Source: an uncultured Caryophanales bacterium (GTDB lineage Bacteria > Bacillota_I > Bacilli_A > RF39 > UBA660). From it: a stretch of 11,904 bases of DNA. Shown in pieces: positions 7,257 through 11,904 of this stretch. The translations under genes and the position numbers were made by a program. The stretch lies in the NCBI GenBank assembly GCA_947065955.1, contig CAMSXY010000022.1, positions 1 through 11,904 of the forward strand. Direction: 5' to 3'. A model generated the notes under the pieces. The model did no database searches, was not told the origin of the DNA, and saw only the letters and a program-made list of their open reading frames with translations. Positions within the stretch are counted from its first letter, which is position 1; the number at the start of each line of letters is the position of its first letter.

Positions 7257-9050
7257 CTAACTATAATATAACGATTTAAACTCCTCAATCGTTTTTTGGA
7301 AAGTAGAAAGAGCACTTTCAATGACTTTTTTATCTGTAATATCTACACCAGCAATTTTTAACTCATTGATCGGATAATCTCTTCCCCCTGTTTTTAAGAA
7401 ATTTTTATAATTTTCAATAAACTTTTGATCACCATTTAAAATATTTTGAGCAATGTAACAAGCTGCTGAAAGTCCTGTTGCGTATTGATATACATAAAAT
7501 GGAGTATAAAAATGAGGTATTCGCATCCATTCAAAACGAATTGGCTCGTCAACAATCACTTTATCCCCAAAATAAGTTTTATTTAATGAATAATAAAGAT
7601 CAGATACATTTTTATGGGTTAAAATTGTTCCCTTCTCATAGGAATCAAAAATTTCTTTTTCAAATTCAGCAAACATTGTTTGGCGATAAATGGTACTTTT
7701 AAATAAATCCATCATCTCATTTAAAATAGTCAACTTTTCCTCTTTATCTTGTGTATGATTTAAAAGATAATTGTAAAACAGAAGTTCATTTACAGTAGAG
7801 GCAACCTCTGCAACAAAAATTTTATAGTTAGCTATAGGATATGGATTATTTTGTTTAGAATAAAGAGAATGCATAGAATGACCTAATTCATGGGCAAGAG
7901 TAGAAACATCATCCAAGGTTCCCTGATAATTTAGTAAAATATAAGGATTGGAATCATAACATCCCCAAGAATAAGCTCCACTTCTTTTTCCTTCATTTTC
8001 AAATACATCAATCCAAGATTCATCGAAAGCACGAGAAATATTTTGAATATAATCCTCTCCTAAAACAGATAAAGAAGAAAGAACCAATTCTTTTGCTTCC
8101 TCATAAGAATAACTCTTATTACTTCCTTTTATCAAATCTGCATAAAGATCATAAAGATGTAGTTCGTCAAGATTTAAAACTTCTCTTTTAAGTTCATAGT
8201 AAGAAAAAAGAGTATCTAAATGTTCATGAACTGTATCTATTAAAGTTTGATACACAGTATAAGGAACATGACTACTATGTAAATACATGTCAATAGTATG
8301 TTCAAATTTACGAAGATGAGCAAGTTCACTACATTTTGTTACATGACCATTATAAGTAGAAGCGAACGTGTTTTTAAAAGAAGCATATCCCTGATAAAGA
8401 CTTTCAAAAGCTTCCCTTCGAACCCTTCTTTCCCCAGATTTCATATATTTCGTATAATTACCATTCGTAAGCTCTACTTTATTTCCCTTTTCATCTTGTA
8501 TATCTTGGAATCTCAAGTCCGTATTTCGAAGGTAAGAAGCCGTTTTATCGGAAAAGCTTAAAGCATTTCCTAAACGAGACAAAAGTTTTTCTTGACTTTC
8601 CTCTAAAGTATGTTTTTGATCTCTAAAAATCTGTTCTAGAACAAAGTGATACTCTTCTAAAGAAGAATTTTCCTTTTCATAGGTGAGAATTTTTTCATAA
8701 TCCGTTTGTAACAATTCTGGGTCAAAAAAAGAAATAGCCTCGCTAACAGAAGTATCCAATTGTTCAACTTTTCCTTTTCTTTCTTGACTTTTGGTATTGG
8801 ATGTATCCTCATCATTTTTCATATACGCAAAAACACTCACCTTTTCTTCTAAACGAAGAATTTCAAAAAGAAGATCAAGTGCCTCTTTTAAAACACTGGC
8901 GGAAGAAGTTAATCTTCCTTTATAAGAAGAAATATCGAAAAGAAGATTTTCCACTCTTTTAAAATCTTCTTCAAATTCTTGTTCTGTTTTATAAATTTTT
9001 GTTAAATCCCATTGGTACTTCGAATCTACTTCTGCTCTTTTTTTTCCCAT
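7257..9050 (-). CDS. pepF: Oligoendopeptidase F (M3B family zinc metallopeptidase)
   Basis: This is a cytoplasmic zinc endopeptidase that cuts short peptides, roughly 7-17 residues long in characterised relatives, during peptide turnover. The 597 residues match the family's usual length of about 600. The N-terminal part is the helical PepF region. The catalytic M3 domain holds LAHELGHSMHS, with zinc ligands His387 and His391 and catalytic Glu388. Glu415 in VAEVASTVNE is the expected third ligand. The C-terminal signature region around FYTPFYVYQYATGLSAA (514-530) is typical of PepF. There is no signal peptide. A GGAG ribosome binding site precedes the ATG at 9050. The gene sits between dnaK (47 bp upstream) and dnaJ (10 bp downstream), which are usually adjacent, so it is likely transcribed with the chaperones. 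That would tie peptide disposal to heat shock, but the link is inference. Confidence 0.95.
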   Translation of the reverse strand: MGKKRAEVDSKYQWDLTKIYKTEQEFEEDFKRVENLLFDISSYKGRLTSSASVLKEALDLLFEILRLEEKVSVFAYMKNDEDTSNTKSQERKGKVEQLDTSVSEAISFFDPELLQTDYEKILTYEKENSSLEEYHFVLEQIFRDQKHTLEESQEKLLSRLGNALSFSDKTASYLRNTDLRFQDIQDEKGNKVELTNGNYTKYMKSGERRVRREAFESLYQGYASFKNTFASTYNGHVTKCSELAHLRKFEHTIDMYLHSSHVPYTVYQTLIDTVHEHLDTLFSYYELKREVLNLDELHLYDLYADLIKGSNKSYSYEEAKELVLSSLSVLGEDYIQNISRAFDESWIDVFENEGKRSGAYSWGCYDSNPYILLNYQGTLDDVSTLAHELGHSMHSLYSKQNNPYPIANYKIFVAEVASTVNELLFYNYLLNHTQDKEEKLTILNEMMDLFKSTIYRQTMFAEFEKEIFDSYEKGTILTHKNVSDLYYSLNKTYFGDKVIVDEPIRFEWMRIPHFYTPFYVYQYATGLSAACYIAQNILNGDQKFIENYKNFLKTGGRDYPINELKIAGVDITDKKVIESALSTFQKTIEEFKSLYYS

Positions 9051-9074
9051 AAAATCTCCTTTATATGTAATAGG

Positions 9075-9098
9075 AAAGTTCTAGTTTCCTAGAACTTT
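9075..9098 (-). promoter_or_regulatory. Intercistronic hairpin with GAAA tetraloop between dnaK and pepF
   Basis: In the transcript, a perfect 10-bp stem AAAGTTCTAG / CTAGAACTTT is capped by GAAA, a stable GNRA tetraloop. It begins at the first base of the dnaK stop codon (9098-9100). On the transcript side it is followed by CCUAUUAC rather than a U run, so it is a poor terminator. An RNA processing or mRNA stability element, or partial attenuation lowering pepF and dnaJ relative to dnaK, are reasonable possibilities. Confidence 0.5.
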
Positions 9099-10912
9099 TA
9101 TTTTTCTTCAAAATCTGCATCAATTACATCATCATTTTTAGTTTCTTCTTTGCTTGGTTCCTCAGCTCCTTGATTTTGTTTAGCAGCTTCTTCGTATACC
9201 TTAGTTGCAAGACTCATAGCAGATTCATTTAGTTTTTCTTTTTTAGTTTTAATATCTTCTAAGTTTCCTTTTTCAAGAGCTTCTTTTAACTCTTTGATTT
9301 CTTTTTCTGCTTTTTCTTTATCACTTGCACTTACTTTATCTCCCAAGTCTTTTATAGCTTTTTCAGTAGCGAAAATCATTTGCTCAGCTTCATTTTTTAA
9401 ATCTGCTTCTTCTTTTTTCTTCGCATCCGCTTCTTTATTAGCTTCTGCTTCTTTTACCATCTTTTCAATATCTTCCTCACTTAATCCCGTAGAAGAAGTA
9501 ATTGTAATAGACTGTTCCTTATTCGTTCCAAGATCTTTTGCCTTTACATTAACAATTCCATTTGCATCAATATCAAAAGTAACTTCAATTTTTGGAACCC
9601 CTCTAGGTGCTGGTGGAATATTAGTAAGTTGAAATCTTCCAAGTGTTTTATTATCACTTGCCATACTTCTTTCTCCCTGAAGTACATGAATATCTACAGC
9701 TGGTTGATTATCCGCAGCAGTTGAGAAAACTTCAGATTTACTTGTTGGAATCGTTGTATTTCTAGGAATTAATGTAGTCATTACTCCCCCTAATGTTTCA
9801 ATTCCAAGAGAAAGTGGAGTAACATCTAGAAGGACAATATCGTTTACATCTCCTGTTAAAACGCCTCCTTGAATAGCAGCTCCCATAGCAACAACTTCAT
9901 CTGGATTAACACCTTTAGAAGGTTCTTTACCAAGTTCCTTTTTAATAAGTTCTTGAACACATGGGATTCTTGTAGATCCACCTACAAGTAAGACTTTATC
10001 AATATCACTAGAAGATAATTTTGCATCTTTTAAGGCATTACGAACAGGTTCTAAAGTAGAATCTACTAAATCGCGAATCAATTCCTCAAATTTTGCACGT
10101 GTCAAAGTAAGATTTAAATGAAGAGGCCCTGCTTCTCCCTGTGAAATAAATGGTAGAGAAATTTCTGTTGAAGTCATACCACTTAAATCTTTTTTTGCTT
10201 TTTCAGCCGCATCCTTTAAACGTTGCATAGCCATTTTATCACTTGAAAGATCTACACTATTTTCCTTCTTAAATTCAGAAACAAGATAATCCATTACTCT
10301 TTGGTCAAAATCGTCTCCTCCAAGATGATTATTACCACTTGTAGATTTTACTTCAAAAACACCATCTCCAAGTTCTAGAATAGAAACATCAAAAGTTCCT
10401 CCCCCTAGATCATAAACCAAAATCATTTCATTTTTATCCTGTTTATCAAGTCCATAAGCAAGAGCTGCAGCGGTTGGTTCATTAATAATACGTTCTACTT
10501 CAAGACCTGCAATTTTTCCTGCATTTTTCGTAGCCTGTCTTTGGGCATCATTAAAATAAGCAGGAACTGTAATAACAGCCTTTGAAACATTTTCCCCTAA
10601 ATAACTTTCCGCTGTTTTCTTTAAGTCACTTAAGATGATTGCACTAACTTCTTCTGGAGTATATTCCTTACCATTTACACTCACTTTTTCATTCGTTCCC
10701 ATTTTTCTTTTAATCGAATGAATCGTGTTTGGATTTGTAATCATTTGGTTTTTTGCTTTTAAACCAACTAAAATATCATCTCCCTTAAAGGCAACCACAG
10801 AAGCCGTTGTACGAAGTCCTTCTGGATTAGCAACAACTTTTGCTTCCCCTCCTTCATAAACAGCAACACAACTATTAGTAGTTCCTAAATCGATTCCTAT
10901 TATTTTACTCAT
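9098..10912 (-). CDS. dnaK: Chaperone protein DnaK (Hsp70)
   Basis: This is the ATP-driven chaperone that binds exposed hydrophobic segments of proteins in cycles controlled by DnaJ and GrpE. The 604 residues match Gram-positive DnaK, which lacks the roughly 24-residue insert of the enterobacterial N-terminal lobe. The nucleotide-binding domain begins IGIDLGTTNSCVAVYEGGEA. It contains INEPTAAALAYGL, the phosphate loop VYDLGGGTFDVSILE and the adenosine motif LLVGGSTRIP. The linker DIVLLDVTPLSLGIET leads into the beta-sandwich substrate domain. A Glu/Lys-rich helical lid follows, and the disordered tail ends DDVIDADFEEK, as in many bacterial DnaKs. The ATG at 10912 lies 14 bases after the grpE stop behind an AGGTGAG-like ribosome binding site. 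No changed catalytic residues were noticed. Confidence 0.98.
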   Translation of the reverse strand: MSKIIGIDLGTTNSCVAVYEGGEAKVVANPEGLRTTASVVAFKGDDILVGLKAKNQMITNPNTIHSIKRKMGTNEKVSVNGKEYTPEEVSAIILSDLKKTAESYLGENVSKAVITVPAYFNDAQRQATKNAGKIAGLEVERIINEPTAAALAYGLDKQDKNEMILVYDLGGGTFDVSILELGDGVFEVKSTSGNNHLGGDDFDQRVMDYLVSEFKKENSVDLSSDKMAMQRLKDAAEKAKKDLSGMTSTEISLPFISQGEAGPLHLNLTLTRAKFEELIRDLVDSTLEPVRNALKDAKLSSSDIDKVLLVGGSTRIPCVQELIKKELGKEPSKGVNPDEVVAMGAAIQGGVLTGDVNDIVLLDVTPLSLGIETLGGVMTTLIPRNTTIPTSKSEVFSTAADNQPAVDIHVLQGERSMASDNKTLGRFQLTNIPPAPRGVPKIEVTFDIDANGIVNVKAKDLGTNKEQSITITSSTGLSEEDIEKMVKEAEANKEADAKKKEEADLKNEAEQMIFATEKAIKDLGDKVSASDKEKAEKEIKELKEALEKGNLEDIKTKKEKLNESAMSLATKVYEEAAKQNQGAEEPSKEETKNDDVIDADFEEK

Positions 10913-10926
10913 ATTCTCACCTTTCC

Positions 10927-11493
10927 TTATTCACTTACGCGAACCATCGCTGATCGAATAACACGATCTTTTAATAAATATCCTTTTTGAAGAATCTCTA
11001 AAACCATTCCAGGTTCTTTTCCATCCACATGTTCTGTCAAAACAGCTTGATGATAAGTTGGATCAAATGGTTTATCAATTCCATCAATAGATTTTACATC
11101 AAATTTTTCTAATATTTGATTCAAATTTCCATAAATCATTTTAAACCCTTTTAAGAAATTGGAAACTTCATCTTCTAGATTATCATCATCAAAAGAAATC
11201 GCTCTTTCAAAATTATCTAAAATAACAAGTAACTCTTTTATAAGATCCTCATTACAATATTTAAATAAACGTCCCTGTTCTTCTTCAAGACGCTTTCTAT
11301 AATTAATAAAATCAGCTTTTCCCTTTAAAATTTCTTGCTCTTGTTCTTTGATCTTTTCAAGAGCTTCTTTTAAAGCATTTTTTTCTTCCTTTTTATTCTT
11401 TTTTTCTTTTTTTTCATGTTCACAGTGACATTCCTTTTCACAGGAATTTTTTTCTTCACATTGACAATCTTTTTCGCATACGTTTTCTTCCAT
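10927..11493 (-). CDS. grpE: Nucleotide exchange factor GrpE with Cys-rich N-terminus
   Basis: GrpE releases ADP from DnaK and resets the chaperone cycle, acting as a dimer in the cytoplasm. The 188 residues comprise a long coiled-coil region (about 40-95, including ADFINYRKRLEEEQ), a central helical part with LLVILDNFERAI, and the C-terminal beta-wing ending GYLLKDRVIRSAMVRVSE. The last of these is the strongest family signature. Residues 6-24 are unusual: two copies of Cys-Glu-Lys-(Asp/Glu)-Cys-x-Cys-Glu give six cysteines (6, 10, 12, 18, 22, 24), with His23 and His26 nearby. A Lys/Glu-rich linker follows (28-40). This could bind metal or respond to redox state, but it lies in the part of GrpE that is normally disordered and variable. 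The start is firm: an AGGAGG ribosome binding site overlaps the hrcA stop 8 bases upstream. Confidence 0.95.
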   Translation of the reverse strand: MEENVCEKDCQCEEKNSCEKECHCEHEKKEKKNKKEEKNALKEALEKIKEQEQEILKGKADFINYRKRLEEEQGRLFKYCNEDLIKELLVILDNFERAISFDDDNLEDEVSNFLKGFKMIYGNLNQILEKFDVKSIDGIDKPFDPTYHQAVLTEHVDGKEPGMVLEILQKGYLLKDRVIRSAMVRVSE

Positions 11494-11501
11494 AGCCCCT
11501 C

Positions 11502-11886
11502 CTACGATTCTATATTTTCTAAGATAAAGTTTAAAAGAGCAATAACACGCCCATATTCCATTCTTTTAGGTCCAATTAACGCTATAGTCCCCTCTTCGCC
11601 ATCCTTTTTATACTTTGTCTGGATAACCGTTAAATCTTCATCTAAATTGTTTTCACTTCCAATATAAATATTAATCCCACTACCTTCTTCTTTTATACTG
11701 TGGACAATATTTTTATCTTCAAATTTTGAAATAATTTCTTTAATTTTATCAACATTATCAAATTCTGGTTGTTTTAAAATATTGCTCGTTCCAGACATTT
11801 TAATGTTGGCTTTATCGCTAAAATCAGTAAAAGCATTATAAAAAGCATTGTATAGTACTTCGTGTTGTTTTACATATTTTCCGATA
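11502..11886 (-). CDS. hrcA: Heat-inducible transcription repressor HrcA, C-terminal fragment
   Basis: This is the 3' end of hrcA, 127 codons and a stop, cut by the contig end. HrcA represses chaperone operons by binding the CIRCE inverted repeat, and GroEL keeps it active. The open frame reads back from the stop beyond the internal ATG at 11798 to the last genomic base, beginning IGKYVKHQEVLYNAFYNAFT. The fragment includes the family signatures MSGTSNILKQPEF and IALIGPKRMEYGRVIALLNF. Only the C-terminal part of the GAF-like ligand/dimerization domain is present. The winged-helix DNA-binding domain, roughly the first 200 residues of a protein of about 340, and the operon promoter with any CIRCE lie beyond the window. 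The grpE start is 8 bases downstream. The internal ATG at 11798 should not be used as the start. Confidence 0.93.
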
Positions 11887-11904
11887 AGATCGGAAGAGCG
11901 TCGT
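11887..11904. other. Illumina TruSeq adapter remnant at the contig end
   Basis: The final 18 bases, AGATCGGAAGAGCGTCGT, are identical to the start of the Illumina universal (read 2 side) adapter read-through sequence. They point outward from the contig end and interrupt hrcA. They are a sequencing artefact rather than genomic DNA and should be trimmed. Confidence 0.95.

Noticed and set aside
7247..7321. N-terminal extension of DnaJ from the ATG at 7321
   Set aside because: The extra 25 residues overlap the end of pepF and do not resemble a J domain. The ATG at 7246 has a good ribosome binding site and gives the canonical N-terminus.
11502..11798. A complete small protein starting at ATG 11798
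   Set aside because: The frame continues upstream with HrcA-like sequence to the contig end, so this Met is internal to hrcA.

Overview
This window is a low-GC bacterial segment carrying six genes on the minus strand and one decayed gene on the plus strand. The Gram-positive-type replicative polymerase PolC, the hrcA-grpE-dnaK-dnaJ heat-shock order and the purine-rich ribosome binding sites point to a Bacillota / Bacilli-type organism. A Mollicutes-related or Erysipelotrichales-like lineage is plausible, but this is inference and cannot be settled from the sequence. The intact genes read through with the standard code and stop at TAA or TAG, so nothing here requires TGA to be recoded.

Layout from left to right. 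Positions 2-559 (minus) hold the N-terminal 186 codons of a type IV prepilin-like protein that runs off the left edge. It has a good sigma-A promoter at 609-637. Positions 560-838 hold that promoter, a small palindrome, a bidirectional terminator and an AT-rich hairpin. Positions 839-5242 (minus) hold polC, complete. Positions 5488-6040 (plus) hold a CYTH-domain gene broken by three frameshifts. Positions 6113-6138 are a perfect palindrome that fits a shared terminator between this pseudogene and dnaJ. Positions 6137-11886 (minus) hold, in transcription order, hrcA (3' part only), grpE, dnaK, pepF and dnaJ. Gaps between them are 8, 14, 47 and 10 bp, consistent with one operon transcribed leftward.

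DnaK, DnaJ and GrpE form the Hsp70 chaperone cycle, and HrcA is the repressor that normally controls such operons through CIRCE. The promoter and CIRCE would lie upstream of hrcA, beyond the right end. Two features are unusual: an oligoendopeptidase F gene between dnaK and dnaJ, preceded by a hairpin capped with GAAA, and a GrpE whose N-terminus carries two copies of a Cys-rich motif. The last 18 bases (11887-11904) match the Illumina TruSeq adapter. They are not genomic, so the contig really ends inside hrcA.

I found no mobile element, CRISPR array, RNA gene or clear novel system. Most of the window is housekeeping; the observations worth a second look are listed as findings.
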